Below, piece by piece: positions 8,471 through 17,837 of a stretch of DNA of 64,000 nucleotides. Source of the DNA: Anaerosolibacter sp. GTDB taxonomy: Bacteria > Bacillota > Clostridia > Peptostreptococcales > Thermotaleaceae. Every line of letters starts with the position of its first letter. Position 1 is the stretch's first letter. Where the stretch lies: contig NZ_JARBTM010000005.1 of the NCBI RefSeq assembly GCF_029240175.1, forward strand, positions 306,837 through 370,836, given 5' to 3'. The position numbers and the translations under genes were made by a program. A model generated the notes under the pieces. That model was not told the origin of the DNA. It did no database searches and saw nothing but the letters and a program-made list of their open reading frames with translations.

Positions 8471-11400
8471 TGAATTTATCTAGCTTATCGGTTAAAAGAC
8501 CTGTCACAGTCATCATGTTTACCCTTATGGTGGTAATCTTTGGCTTTGTGTCATTGTCTAAACTACCGATTGACTTATACCCTAATATTGAAGTTCCAGT
8601 AGCCATCGTGTCAACTTCTTATTCTGGTGTAGGACCTCAAGAAATGGAAGAATTAATTACAAAACCTTTGGAACAATCTGTAGGTACGGTAAGTAATATC
8701 AAACAAATCAGTTCCATATCCAACGAAGGAAGCTCAATTATTATTGCAGAGTTTAATTCTGGAACGGATATGGAATTTGCAGCCTTGGAAATGAGGGAGA
8801 AGGTTGACTTGGTTAAGAGTTTTCTTCCCGATGGCGCAAATGAGCCCATGGTTATGCGGATCGATCCCAATGCCATGGCCATCATGCAGGTTTCCATCTC
8901 CAACGGGGAAGAACTAGCGAAGCTTCAAACTGTTGCTGAAGATACCATTAAGCCGAGATTGGAAAGACTATCCGGTGTTGCCTCTGTAGATGTCTCTGGG
9001 GGATATACAAATCAAATTGAAGTAGCCGTAAATCAGGAAAAATTAAAAGGATATGGCTTAAGTTTGGATCAGTTATCTCAGGTACTGCGGGCTGAAAACC
9101 TAAATATGCCTGGGGGAGAGGTAAAAAAAGGAGTTCAAAAACTAACGGTAAGAACCTTGGGTGAATTCCAAACGGTAGAGGAAATTCAGTCCCTGCCTAT
9201 CTCACTACCTACGGGTGGAACCATTTATCTTCATGATATTGCCGATGTAAAGATGAAGCATAAGGATGTAACATCCATCACGAGAACCAACGGAAATCGA
9301 AGCATCAATATTTCTCTACAAAAGCAATCAGGTACCAATACGGTGCAGGTAGCGGACCGAATTATAGATGAAATTGAAAAGCTGCGTCAAGATTTTCCAA
9401 ACTTAAAAATTGATATCGTTTTAGATCAGTCGGAATTTATCAAGCAATCTATAGATAATGTACAAAGTAGTGCCATGGTAGGGGCAGGATTGGCCATTGC
9501 GATTCTTTACCTATTCCTAAGAAACATAAGAACCACCTTTATTATCGGTGTTTCTATTCCTGTTTCTGTTATCGCAACCTTCATCCTGGTCTACTTTAAT
9601 GGGATCACGATTAACATGCTTACTTTGGGTGGGTTAGCCCTAGGCGTAGGTATGCTGGTGGATAACTCCATCGTTGTTTTGGAGAATATTTACCGTTTTA
9701 GACAGGATGGATATTCACGGATAGATGCAGCTGTGGAAGGAGCGAAGGAAGTGGGGATGGCGGTACTGGCTTCTACCTTAACAACGGTGGCAGTTTTCCT
9801 GCCTATCGTTTTCGTAGAAGGGGTTACATCTATCATATTCAAAGAATTTGCCTTGACAGTTACCATGTCCTTGGCAGCTTCCCTCGTGGTATCCCTTACC
9901 CTAGTACCGATGCTTTCATCCAAGATGTTAAAGATTGATGATATGCAGGGAAAAGCCCATCATGGACGGTTTAAGTTTTTTGACTTTCTCTATGATAGCT
10001 TTGATAAGATGTTTGACAACATTGAAAAGTTGTATAAAAGAATTTTAGGGTGGGCACTAAAGCACCGAAAGTCCACAGTGCTCGTGGCTCTCCTTGTATT
10101 TGTTGTGGGAATGAGTTCTATTGCCTTGGTAGGGGCAGAGTTTTTCCCGAAAACCGATGAAGGAACGTTCTCGGTAAGCATTTCCTTGCCACCAGGGATG
10201 GAATTAAACCAGACAGATGAGATCATTACAGAAATTGAAGGAATTTTAGAAAAAATTGAAGAGGTAGAAACCATCTATTCTAATATTGGATCTACTGGAG
10301 GAATGAGTTTCAGAAACAGTGGAACCAATAGGGGGAGCGTATCTGTTGTTCTTAAAAATATGGCTGAAAGGGAGCGCAGTACAGAGCAAATCGCTGATGA
10401 AGTCCGTAATCAAATAAAAGATATTCCTGGAGCAGAAATTCAGGTAGAGGTTACTTCTAGTAATATGATGGGCGGTGGAGGATCTCCTATTTCTATCAAG
10501 GTTAAAGGCGATGACCTAGACACATTAAAACAAATCGGAGAAGATTTTAAGGACATTGTGGAATCAGTGGAAGGCACCCGTGAAGTAGAGAGTAATTTAG
10601 AAGAAGGAATACCTGAAATACAGGTAAAAGTCAATAGAAGCAATGCATCCCAATATGGGCTGACTGCTGCCCAAATCACATCGGCAGTTAAAGGAACCAT
10701 TTCCGGGCAAACTGCCACCAGGTATAAGTTAGATGGGGATGAAATTGATATCGTTGTAAAAGGTGATCCGATTTATCAGGAAAGTATTGCTAACCTTGGT
10801 CAGGTAACGATACAGACACCTGTAGGAATTAGTATCCCATTAAATCAGGTGGCAGATATCACCACGGAAAGAGGTCCTGTGACCATCAACAGAGAGGGTC
10901 AGGTAAGGGTTGTGACAGTATCCAGCCAGATTCTTGGAAGAGACTTAAAAGGTGTTAGTACAGACATTGAGAAAAAGCTTGCTCAATATGATATGCCTGA
11001 TGGATATACCTATGATATAGGTGGCGAAAATGAGGAAATGATGAATGCATTTAGTGATTTATTCCTAGCGTTACTCCTAGCTGTCGTATTGGTATATATG
11101 ATTCTTGCTTCCCAGTTCGAATCTTTACTCCATCCTTTTACCATCATGATGTCTGTGCCATTGGCATTTGCAGGCGGTATGCTAGGACTATTGGTAACGG
11201 GAAGATCCTTGAATGTAACAGGATTTATCGGCTTAATCATGCTGGCGGGTATCGTTGTTAATAATGCCATCGTACTGGTAGACTATATCAATACAAGAAG
11301 GTCCAAGGGAGAAGAACGAAATGAGGCCATTGTTAACGCAGGGCCAATACGTCTCCGACCAATCCTTATGACTACGCTGACAACTGTACTCGGATTGGTA

Positions 11401-11586
11401 CCATTGGCGTTAGGAATAGGTGAGGGAGCTGAGATGCAGACGTCTATGGCCACGGTCGTTATTGCGGGATTGAGTCTTTCAACGTTGTTAACATTGGTGT
11501 TTATCCCGGTATTGTATACCATCTTTGATGACTTCAGCCGTTCCATAAAGAAAAGATTGTTTGGTAAGAAGATTGCGAAGGCCTAA
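8470..11586 (+). CDS. RND multidrug efflux pump (AcrB/HAE-type)
   Basis: This is a proton-driven transporter of 1038 aa with the AcrB fold: TM1 at about 12-30, a large extracytoplasmic loop, TM2-6 at about 335-490, TM7 at about 537-556, a second large loop and TM8-12 at about 850-1020. The TM4 relay region reads GMLVDNSIVVLEN: D398 matches AcrB D407, but the next residue is N399 where AcrB has D408. The start codon overlaps the adaptor stop by 1 nt. The pump probably exports hydrophobic compounds from the membrane. The substrates cannot be told from sequence. Confidence 0.93.
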   Translation: MNLSSLSVKRPVTVIMFTLMVVIFGFVSLSKLPIDLYPNIEVPVAIVSTSYSGVGPQEMEELITKPLEQSVGTVSNIKQISSISNEGSSIIIAEFNSGTDMEFAALEMREKVDLVKSFLPDGANEPMVMRIDPNAMAIMQVSISNGEELAKLQTVAEDTIKPRLERLSGVASVDVSGGYTNQIEVAVNQEKLKGYGLSLDQLSQVLRAENLNMPGGEVKKGVQKLTVRTLGEFQTVEEIQSLPISLPTGGTIYLHDIADVKMKHKDVTSITRTNGNRSINISLQKQSGTNTVQVADRIIDEIEKLRQDFPNLKIDIVLDQSEFIKQSIDNVQSSAMVGAGLAIAILYLFLRNIRTTFIIGVSIPVSVIATFILVYFNGITINMLTLGGLALGVGMLVDNSIVVLENIYRFRQDGYSRIDAAVEGAKEVGMAVLASTLTTVAVFLPIVFVEGVTSIIFKEFALTVTMSLAASLVVSLTLVPMLSSKMLKIDDMQGKAHHGRFKFFDFLYDSFDKMFDNIEKLYKRILGWALKHRKSTVLVALLVFVVGMSSIALVGAEFFPKTDEGTFSVSISLPPGMELNQTDEIITEIEGILEKIEEVETIYSNIGSTGGMSFRNSGTNRGSVSVVLKNMAERERSTEQIADEVRNQIKDIPGAEIQVEVTSSNMMGGGGSPISIKVKGDDLDTLKQIGEDFKDIVESVEGTREVESNLEEGIPEIQVKVNRSNASQYGLTAAQITSAVKGTISGQTATRYKLDGDEIDIVVKGDPIYQESIANLGQVTIQTPVGISIPLNQVADITTERGPVTINREGQVRVVTVSSQILGRDLKGVSTDIEKKLAQYDMPDGYTYDIGGENEEMMNAFSDLFLALLLAVVLVYMILASQFESLLHPFTIMMSVPLAFAGGMLGLLVTGRSLNVTGFIGLIMLAGIVVNNAIVLVDYINTRRSKGEERNEAIVNAGPIRLRPILMTTLTTVLGLVPLALGIGEGAEMQTSMATVVIAGLSLSTLLTLVFIPVLYTIFDDFSRSIKKRLFGKKIAKA

Positions 11587-11605
11587 GGGGGAAGGTAGTG
11601 AATAG

Positions 11606-12187
11606 ATGAGTCAGAAGGGAAACAAAAGAGAGGATATCTTAAGGGCTTCTATGAAAATATTTGCTCAAAAGGGCTTTCACAACACAAAAGTTGATGATAT
11701 TGCTTTGGAGGCAGGCATTGGAAAAGGGACGGTCTATCAGTATTTTGAAAGTAAGATTCATCTCTTTGAGGAAATGGTGTTTTACTATATAGAAATATAT
11801 AAGCTTCAACTAATAGAGACTGTAAATGCCAATATGAGTTTCAAAGATAAGCTGTTGAAGCTGGCGATTAACAATAGTAAGCATATGGCTGAGCATTTTA
11901 ATATGGTGCAAAAGCTAGATGTGAGAGCAGACATGATCTCCGACAAAATGAAAAAGACAATGATCAACAAAAAAAGGGAAATGTATGATGTGATAGGAGA
12001 AATGTTTGACGAGGCCATAAAAAAGGGTGAGGTTAGAAAAGATTTAGATAAGGAAGTAGTCATCCCTGCTTTCTTTGGTGCCCTTAACGGATACTGCGCC
12101 ACAAAATACCAAGAAGGTATGATGAAAGAATCCTTTGTAGATCCCACGCCTGTCGTGTTATTTTTAGAAAAAGCTTTATATGAATAA
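11606..12187 (+). CDS. TetR/AcrR-family transcriptional regulator
   Basis: At 193 aa it has the classic TetR N-terminus: helices 1-3 over residues 8-50, with the DNA-binding helix-turn-helix at about 28-47 ending in GTVYQYFESK. The C-terminal ligand domain is unlike any I can name. It lies 19 bp after the RND pump gene and shares its terminator. It most likely represses its own operon through the repeat at 7260-7278 and is released by a pump substrate. A GGGGGAAGG site precedes ATG 11606. Confidence 0.9.
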   Translation: MSQKGNKREDILRASMKIFAQKGFHNTKVDDIALEAGIGKGTVYQYFESKIHLFEEMVFYYIEIYKLQLIETVNANMSFKDKLLKLAINNSKHMAEHFNMVQKLDVRADMISDKMKKTMINKKREMYDVIGEMFDEAIKKGEVRKDLDKEVVIPAFFGALNGYCATKYQEGMMKESFVDPTPVVLFLEKALYE

Positions 12188-12233
12188 GATAAAAATAGGT
12201 GCCTGCTTTTTTGCAGGCACCTATTTTTATCTT
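12186..12233. terminator. Bidirectional terminator between the TetR and GH18 genes
   Basis: A perfect 21-bp inverted repeat (12186-12206 and 12213-12233) with a T6 loop contains the stop codons of both converging genes. A/T runs on either flank let it act in both directions. Confidence 0.9.
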
Positions 12234-14095
12234 GCTTCTCTCGCATTTAATATTTGCTGCCATGTATCAAGATACATAAACTGTTCTTCGCTGCCATCGT
12301 AGGAGGGGATATTGCCTAAGCGCCAGATGGAAATGTCTTTGATACCAAATAATTTCGCCAGGTTAATCTTTGCTAGGATACTGCGGCTGTCTTCGTACCA
12401 TATGATATTTTGAATATTATTTTCTGTATCCAGGTAGGTAAAATATGGACTTTCATATTGTTTGTCATAGTTCATATTGAGGGTCCCATTTTGTGATTCC
12501 GTCATTAATCTATTTCGCAATGCACTATAGGTCGGGTTTGCTGTTTCAATACGGATGTTGCCACCGGTTTCTACTTTTCTCCATTGCATGGCATTAAAAG
12601 AAAGCTGTAAAATAACTTTGCTTTTATCGGATACACCAGTTTCGTTATCAGTAATTTCCTGTAAGGCAGTGTATACATCAAAGTCCTTGTTGTATTTGTT
12701 TTCAATAGGGGCCAAAGGACTGTGAATGCTTGAAAAATTGTCCAAAGGATTGATCGTACTTACGGCCTCAATCTGTCGGGGGTGGTAATCATGGGCCATG
12801 AGAATGACTTTATCGGCAATTTCACCAATGGTTTTATAATCGTAACCCTTATAGTACTTCTTTGGCTGTACAGTTACATAAAGCTCTTTATCCACCTTAT
12901 TCAACGCTATTTTAAGGGCTTGTAGGAATTGGTTGAATGGAGCTGCCAGCGCAGGGTTCTTTATTTCTTCAAAGTCGATAACCACCCCATCAAAGGCAAT
13001 CGTCAGTTCATCTTTGGTTGTTTCTGAAATCTGCTGAACAATCTCCCCAATGATTTTTGTTTTCACTTCATCGTTTAATAAAATCAGTTCTACCAATCCT
13101 TTGCCTTCTGAGTCTTTGATACTTTGAGACGCAAATACCATCAGGTAAGTAGGAATAAGATGATCATTTGCTTTTGTGATCGGCTCAATGAAGCCAGTGG
13201 GCACAGCTAATCCACCAGGAGCATCGGTCTTTAAGGAAGCACTGCCATTGTCATCAAAAACGATTTGACTCCATCCAAAGCTTAATGAATCGAAAGAAGG
13301 GATAAGACTTAATTGATCGTATGATTTGGTAGCATAAAATCCATGAAGGTTTTCTAATGGTGTTGATATCTTCTGATACATTTCAAAAACCAACTTTTCT
13401 TCAGGGGTTTGATTGGATGTATTCATTTGATGAAGCTGTAGCCCTGTTGGATTGTATCCCACGGCACGAATAAACATCAGCTCTGCTTCCTTTTTTGTGA
13501 TCTCTTGATTAAGGTCATAGTTTGCATCTAAGATGACCCCATGCTGTTTACCAAGATCAAGAATAGTAGAAGAATTAGAAAGATCAAGTGTTGAGCCTGA
13601 AGGATCATCATATATCATGGACACAAGGGTCTTAAGGAAAGAAAGCCTTGTCATACTTTTTCTAGCATCTTGTGGAGCACTTTGAATGATAACCGTTCGG
13701 CTTGGTTCATCCCAACTTACTTGGGCCCCCAGACTTTCAGCAATAAACCTCGTGGGAACAAGCGTACGATTGTTTACATTGGAAGCTGGCACATCAAGCT
13801 GTACAAGCTGATCATCGATATAGGCATCGCGGCTTCCCAGGGTAAGCTTTACTGTGGTTGTCCCTCTCCTGCCGATTACGGTTTCGGTTGCAGGGTCCCA
13901 GTCAACGACTGCCCCAAGGCCTTCAAAAATTGCCCGTACGGGTACCATGGTTCGACTATCGATCATAACTGGGGGGACTTCCATATAAAGAGGTGCGCCG
14001 TCTAACAAAATGCTTAGGGTCTGTGAATCTTGAGCAGAAACAGGTGTAACATGAATGAATAGTGTCATTAGACACATCAATATAAGTTTTTTCAT
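12227..14095 (-). CDS. Secreted GH18-type protein with copper-amine-oxidase-N domain
   Basis: This 622-aa exported protein has a signal peptide with likely cleavage after A21 (PVSA-QD). Two halves of a copper amine oxidase N-terminal-like domain follow (about 28-138). This wall-associated stalk domain repeats the VPVRAIFEGLGA / VPTRFIAESLGA pattern. A linker with an SLH-like region (about 145-215) leads to a glycoside hydrolase 18 TIM barrel from about 250. The catalytic signature is DGVVIDFE (D369, D374, E376), close to the form in spore-cortex lysins such as YaaH/SleL. MAHDYH and WYEDSRS are later barrel motifs. It probably trims peptidoglycan or a chitin-like glycan outside the cell. A GGAGG site precedes the ATG. 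It is the only long - strand gene in the first 49 kb. Confidence 0.88.
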   Translation of the reverse strand: MKKLILMCLMTLFIHVTPVSAQDSQTLSILLDGAPLYMEVPPVMIDSRTMVPVRAIFEGLGAVVDWDPATETVIGRRGTTTVKLTLGSRDAYIDDQLVQLDVPASNVNNRTLVPTRFIAESLGAQVSWDEPSRTVIIQSAPQDARKSMTRLSFLKTLVSMIYDDPSGSTLDLSNSSTILDLGKQHGVILDANYDLNQEITKKEAELMFIRAVGYNPTGLQLHQMNTSNQTPEEKLVFEMYQKISTPLENLHGFYATKSYDQLSLIPSFDSLSFGWSQIVFDDNGSASLKTDAPGGLAVPTGFIEPITKANDHLIPTYLMVFASQSIKDSEGKGLVELILLNDEVKTKIIGEIVQQISETTKDELTIAFDGVVIDFEEIKNPALAAPFNQFLQALKIALNKVDKELYVTVQPKKYYKGYDYKTIGEIADKVILMAHDYHPRQIEAVSTINPLDNFSSIHSPLAPIENKYNKDFDVYTALQEITDNETGVSDKSKVILQLSFNAMQWRKVETGGNIRIETANPTYSALRNRLMTESQNGTLNMNYDKQYESPYFTYLDTENNIQNIIWYEDSRSILAKINLAKLFGIKDISIWRLGNIPSYDGSEEQFMYLDTWQQILNAREAR

Positions 14096-14234
14096 TTTTC
14101 CTCCTAGGTTTTCATTTTTCTCTATTCTTTATAATTCGATAAGGTGAAGGGGAATCCTTTTGGAAGCAAATTACAGTTCTGTTACAAAGAAATAAAAATG
14201 AAATTTGTGAAGGGATAGGCATGGCAATTTAATG

Positions 14235-14240
14235 TATAAT
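14235..14240 (+). promoter_or_regulatory. Probable -10 box for the DUF503 gene
   Basis: TATAAT at 14235-14240 lies 34 bp before the start codon. I see no good -35 box at the right distance. Confidence 0.35.
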
Positions 14241-14273
14241 AAAGATAAGTAGACTGATAAAGAGGTGAAGACC

Positions 14274-14555
14274 ATGATTATTGGAACGTGTAGTATAGAA
14301 ATAATGATGCAGGAGACAAACTCCTTGAAGGATAAGCGACAAATTATCAAGAGTTTGATAGGACGGATTCAATCTAGATTCAATGCTTCAGTGGCCGAAG
14401 TGGATCTCCAGGATAAATGGCGAAGTGCAGTCATTGGCATTGCCTGTGTCAGTACCACCACAAAGCATGCAAATCAAATGATTGACTCCATTATCAAGTT
14501 TATTGAAGGAGACAATCGGGTAGAAATTATTCGTCAGGACATAGAAATCCTATAG
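14274..14555 (+). CDS. DUF503 family protein (YlxP-like)
   Basis: This is a 93-residue alpha/beta protein of the DUF503 family, whose B. subtilis member YlxP sits in the nusA-infB-rbfA region. The family signature EIMMQETNSLKDKRQIIKSL near the N-terminus is clear. A role in ribosome maturation has been suggested from gene neighbourhood, but the function is unproven. The AGAGGTGA box at 14261-14268 fits ATG 14274, so the in-frame GTG at 14265 is part of the ribosome binding site. nth follows after 28 bp. Confidence 0.85.
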   Translation: MIIGTCSIEIMMQETNSLKDKRQIIKSLIGRIQSRFNASVAEVDLQDKWRSAVIGIACVSTTTKHANQMIDSIIKFIEGDNRVEIIRQDIEIL

Positions 14556-14583
14556 CATTTCAAATATAGAGAGGAAGAGCACC

Positions 14584-15231
14584 ATGGGAAAGAAAAAGGA
14601 TAAAGTACTAGAAATATTAAACATTTTGGATGAAACCTATCCTGATGCCCATTGCGAGTTGAATCATGAAAATCCATTTCAGCTTCTTATTGCCACGATT
14701 CTTAGCGCGCAAACAACAGATAAGAAAGTGAATCAGGTTACTCCAGGATTGTTTAGAAGATATAGGACACCCCTAGATTTTCTTACAATGACGCAAGAAG
14801 CGTTAGAGCAGGAAATAAAGGAAATTGGCTTATATAGAAGCAAAGCCAAGAATATTTTAAGCACTTGTAAGATGCTGGTCGAACAATATGATTCCCAGGT
14901 ACCGAGAACTATGGAAGAACTGATAAAATTACCCGGTGTGGGGAGAAAGACGGCGAATGTTGTGCTCAGTAATGCCTTTGGCGTACCTGCAATTGCAGTA
15001 GATACCCATGTGTTTAGGGTTTCTAATAGGATTGGATTGGCTAATGCTGAAAATGTGGAAGAAACAGAGCAGCAGCTGATGAAGTGTATTCCTAAAGAGC
15101 AGTGGAGCAAAGCCCATCATACCTTGATCTTCCATGGCAGGAGAACCTGTGATGCGAGAAAACCTAAATGTGAGGTTTGTCCTCTGGTGAATCATTGTTA
15201 TTTCCACATGAAGCGTGGTAAGAAAAGTTAG
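14584..15231 (+). CDS. nth: Endonuclease III
   Basis: This DNA glycosylase/AP lyase removes oxidised pyrimidines. The helix-hairpin-helix LPGVGRKTA is at 116-124 with the catalytic lysine K122, and the catalytic aspartate is D140 in VDTHVFRVSNR. The [4Fe-4S] loop is complete: C189, C196, C199, C205 (C-x6-C-x2-C-x5-C). The length of 215 aa is normal for the family. A GAGGAAGAG site precedes ATG 14584. Confidence 0.96.
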   Translation: MGKKKDKVLEILNILDETYPDAHCELNHENPFQLLIATILSAQTTDKKVNQVTPGLFRRYRTPLDFLTMTQEALEQEIKEIGLYRSKAKNILSTCKMLVEQYDSQVPRTMEELIKLPGVGRKTANVVLSNAFGVPAIAVDTHVFRVSNRIGLANAENVEETEQQLMKCIPKEQWSKAHHTLIFHGRRTCDARKPKCEVCPLVNHCYFHMKRGKKS

Positions 15232-15332
15232 CGTAGGGTTTGATAATGTCGTATTTTGAAAAACTGAAAGAGGAAAATGTAAAATCATGAAGAATAATTA
15301 TGAAGAAGAAGAAAATGAAAGGGTTGTGAAGG

Positions 15333-17366
15333 ATGTCTGAAACAACGACGGCAAAAATAAATCCCCATGAGGTTATATTTTCTTTAGATATAGGAACGAG
15401 AAGTGTAGTAGGAATTATAAGTAAGAAAGAGGCAGAAAAGCACATCATTCTGGATGCGGAAATTATGGAACATCCCAGCCGAGCCATGTATGATGGTCAA
15501 ATACACGATATCGATAAAGTGGCTGTCGTGGCTAAAAAGGTGAAAGAAGCCCTAGAAAATAGGCTAGGCTTCGGGTTAAAGCAAGTTTCTATTGCAGCAG
15601 CCGGAAGAGCGTTAAAGACATACCGTGTAACGGTAAGCAGAGAAATTGACATTTCAAAGGAGATCGATAAAGGATTAATTGACAGCTTAGAGATGGAAGG
15701 TATTCAGAAGGCCCAAGAACGTTTAGATCAAGAAAATCATAGTCAAGACCATACCTATTACTGCGTGGGTTATACAGTAGTGAACTATTATTTAAATGAC
15801 AGTGTGATTATGTCTTTAAAAGGACATCGGGGAAATAAAATAGGTGCAGAGGTTTTGGCTACTTTCTTGCCCCATGTAGTTGTTAACGGTCTATATACTG
15901 TAATGGATAAAATAGGATTAGAGGTTGCCAACTTAACCTTAGAGCCTATCGCGGCCATTCAAGCAGCAATACCTCAAAAATTAAGACTTTTGAACCTTGC
16001 CCTTGTGGATATTGGTGCTGGTACCTCGGATATTGCATTGACCCAAGATGGAACAATTGTAGCCTATGCTATGGCTTCTGTGGCTGGAGATGAAATCACC
16101 GAAGCCCTTGCCACAACATACTTATTGGATTTTGATATGGCAGAAAAATTAAAGTTGGAATTGAATAAGAAGGACAATCATTCTTTTACGGATATAGTAG
16201 GAATTCCTTACACCCTGACTACCCAGGAAATCATCGAGAAAATAAGTGGTGTAATCGAAAGCTTAGGGGCTGAAATTGCCAATAAAATCATAGAATACAA
16301 CGGAAAAGCGCCCAGTGCCGTATTTTGTATAGGCGGTGGCAGCCAGATACCACAATTCACAAATTATTTGGCAGAAAAGCTAGGGTTGCCAAAGGAGCGG
16401 GTTGTAGTAAGAGGTACAGAGATCATTGAAAATATCATTTTTCAATGCGAAAGGCTTGAAGGACCCGAATTTATTACACCGATTGGTATAGGCATTATTG
16501 CAGAGAAAGATCGAGACCAGGATTTTCTTCAAGTAACGGTGGATGGGCGAAATATCAAGCTGTTTAATTCAAAACAGCTCCTTATTTCTGATGCCCTTAT
16601 ATTGGTTGGATATAATGCAAGGAAGCTGATCTCCCGCAGCGGGAAAAAACTAGTGTTTACTTTGAACGGGAAAGAAAAACAAATTCAAGGTGTTCCAGGC
16701 GAATCAGCTCGAATTTATCTGAATGGAAGGATTAGCAGTTTGGATGCGCCAATTCATCATAAGGACGAAATAATGATTGATCCAGCTATTGATGGAAAGG
16801 ATGGAACAGCTACCCTAAGGGAGATCATTGACATCTTGAAAAGTGTAACGTTTAATCAGTTGGAGGTAAAACTGTATAGCAGCCTTACAGTAAACGGAAA
16901 AGAGCAAGATATCCATTATGATGTCCAAGAAGGGGATATTATCAACTACAGCGAGATCGAGAAAATACAGGATTTACTCTATCGATTTGAAATGAATCCT
17001 ACCCATTATCATGTTTTTGTTAATGACGTGGAGCGGGCATTGGATTATGTGCTAAGGAACGGAGATAGAATCTATACCCGTGAAAAAGGGAAGAAGATGG
17101 ATCAAACCTCTGCAATTTCGAGAGAAACCCCCTTGGAAATCGGAGATCCTTCAGTGGGTTCCATCCTTGTATATGTAAACGGTAAATCCATTGAGATCTA
17201 CAAAGAAAGCGGACAATTTATCTTCGTAGATGTGTTTAATTATATCGATTTTGATCGAACAAAGTCAAAAGGCTCTCTGGTTCTTAAGCTAAACGGACAG
17301 CGGGCAAACTATACTGATACCATCCGCCAAGGGGATCAGATAGAAGTATTTTGGAATGAACAATAA
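15333..17366 (+). CDS. FtsA-like actin-fold ATPase, long clostridial form
   Basis: This 677-aa protein starts as an FtsA-type actin-fold ATPase. Phosphate-1 is FSLDIGTRSVVGII at 16-29, phosphate-2 is VDIGAGTSDIAL near D226, and an IGGGSQIPQ adenosine motif lies near 335. It has an FtsA-like 1C-type domain at about 90-170. After about 390 it continues for almost 290 residues with beta-rich, ubiquitin/ThiS-like segments that cell-division FtsA does not have. It lacks the usual FtsZ neighbour and the C-terminal amphipathic anchor. It is a paralog of uncertain role, perhaps in cell shape, sporulation or envelope assembly. Confidence 0.75.
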   Translation: MSETTTAKINPHEVIFSLDIGTRSVVGIISKKEAEKHIILDAEIMEHPSRAMYDGQIHDIDKVAVVAKKVKEALENRLGFGLKQVSIAAAGRALKTYRVTVSREIDISKEIDKGLIDSLEMEGIQKAQERLDQENHSQDHTYYCVGYTVVNYYLNDSVIMSLKGHRGNKIGAEVLATFLPHVVVNGLYTVMDKIGLEVANLTLEPIAAIQAAIPQKLRLLNLALVDIGAGTSDIALTQDGTIVAYAMASVAGDEITEALATTYLLDFDMAEKLKLELNKKDNHSFTDIVGIPYTLTTQEIIEKISGVIESLGAEIANKIIEYNGKAPSAVFCIGGGSQIPQFTNYLAEKLGLPKERVVVRGTEIIENIIFQCERLEGPEFITPIGIGIIAEKDRDQDFLQVTVDGRNIKLFNSKQLLISDALILVGYNARKLISRSGKKLVFTLNGKEKQIQGVPGESARIYLNGRISSLDAPIHHKDEIMIDPAIDGKDGTATLREIIDILKSVTFNQLEVKLYSSLTVNGKEQDIHYDVQEGDIINYSEIEKIQDLLYRFEMNPTHYHVFVNDVERALDYVLRNGDRIYTREKGKKMDQTSAISRETPLEIGDPSVGSILVYVNGKSIEIYKESGQFIFVDVFNYIDFDRTKSKGSLVLKLNGQRANYTDTIRQGDQIEVFWNEQ

Positions 17367-17386
17367 GTAAACCTTAGATTTGCTGC

Positions 17387-17416
17387 AAAAAAAACTAGAG
17401 AATTCTCTAGTTTTTT
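17387..17416. terminator. Bidirectional terminator between the FtsA-like gene and tRNA-fMet
   Basis: A palindrome (AAAACTAGAG at 17391-17400, complement at 17405-17414) is flanked by A and T runs. It can end the + strand FtsA-like gene and the - strand tRNA. Confidence 0.85.
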
Positions 17417-17421
17417 GTGTG

Positions 17422-17496
17422 TGGTTGCGGAGGCAGGACTCGAACCTACAGCCTCCGGGTTATGAGCCCGACGAGCTACCATTGCTCTACTCCGCG
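17422..17496 (-). tRNA. Initiator tRNA-fMet (CAT)
   Basis: Read on the - strand it folds into a full cloverleaf. The acceptor is CGCGGAG with CTCCGCA and a C1.A72 mismatch, the mark of bacterial initiator tRNA. The D stem is GAGC/GCTC. The anticodon arm TCGGG-CTCATAA-CCCGG carries the three G-C pairs typical of initiators. The T arm is GTAGG-TTCGAGT-CCTGC and the 3' CCA is encoded (17422-17424). The anticodon is CAT. It stands alone, not in a tRNA cluster. Confidence 0.95.
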
Positions 17497-17550
17497 TCGA
17501 TTGGATAGCGTTATATAACAATTTTATGTAAAAAAATAAAAATTATACCT

Positions 17551-17579
17551 ATTATACAGAGATAAATTTGCCGATGTAA
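17551..17579 (-). promoter_or_regulatory. Probable promoter of tRNA-fMet
   Basis: On the - strand TTACAT (17574-17579) and TATAAT (17551-17556) are 17 bp apart and point at the tRNA. Its 5' end is about 55 bp further on, leaving a short leader for removal by RNase P. Confidence 0.6.
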
Positions 17580-17589
17580 GTTAATGGAC

Positions 17590-17619
17590 AAAAAAAGGAG
17601 GGAGTGTGAAACTCCCTCC
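17590..17619 (-). terminator. Terminator-like hairpin on the - strand with no known gene
   Basis: GGAGGGAGT (17597-17605) pairs with ACTCCCTCC (17611-17619) around a 5-nt loop. The A run at 17590-17596 becomes a U tail on the - strand. No - strand gene lies to its right, so it may end an unseen small RNA. Confidence 0.5.
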
Positions 17620-17837
17620 AAGTAAAGGGGAAATTGCTTGTGGACCCATGTCCACTACATATTATGAGGCTATGAAAAAAAGGTGAAGGTATTATGGACA
17701 TAGAATAAATATTAAATTTTGATTAATAGATGTTCAGGGCGCAGAATATCATGTATATTAGTTATATGAAGGAAATAAATATAGAGAATAAGGAGTAATC
17801 GTTAAGATATGAATTACAGATGAATGGAGGAGAAGGA
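17620..17837. other. Intergenic stretch before the VanW gene
   Basis: It contains a short perfect hairpin GTGGAC-CCAT-GTCCAC at 17640-17655 and a second TGGACAT at about 17694, and is otherwise AT-rich. GGAGGAGAAGG at 17827-17836 is the ribosome binding site of the next gene. Confidence 0.4.

Noticed and set aside
13670..14005. 111-codon + strand frame
   Set aside because: It is antisense to the conserved copper-amine-oxidase-N domain of the GH18-type gene and is unlike any family I know.
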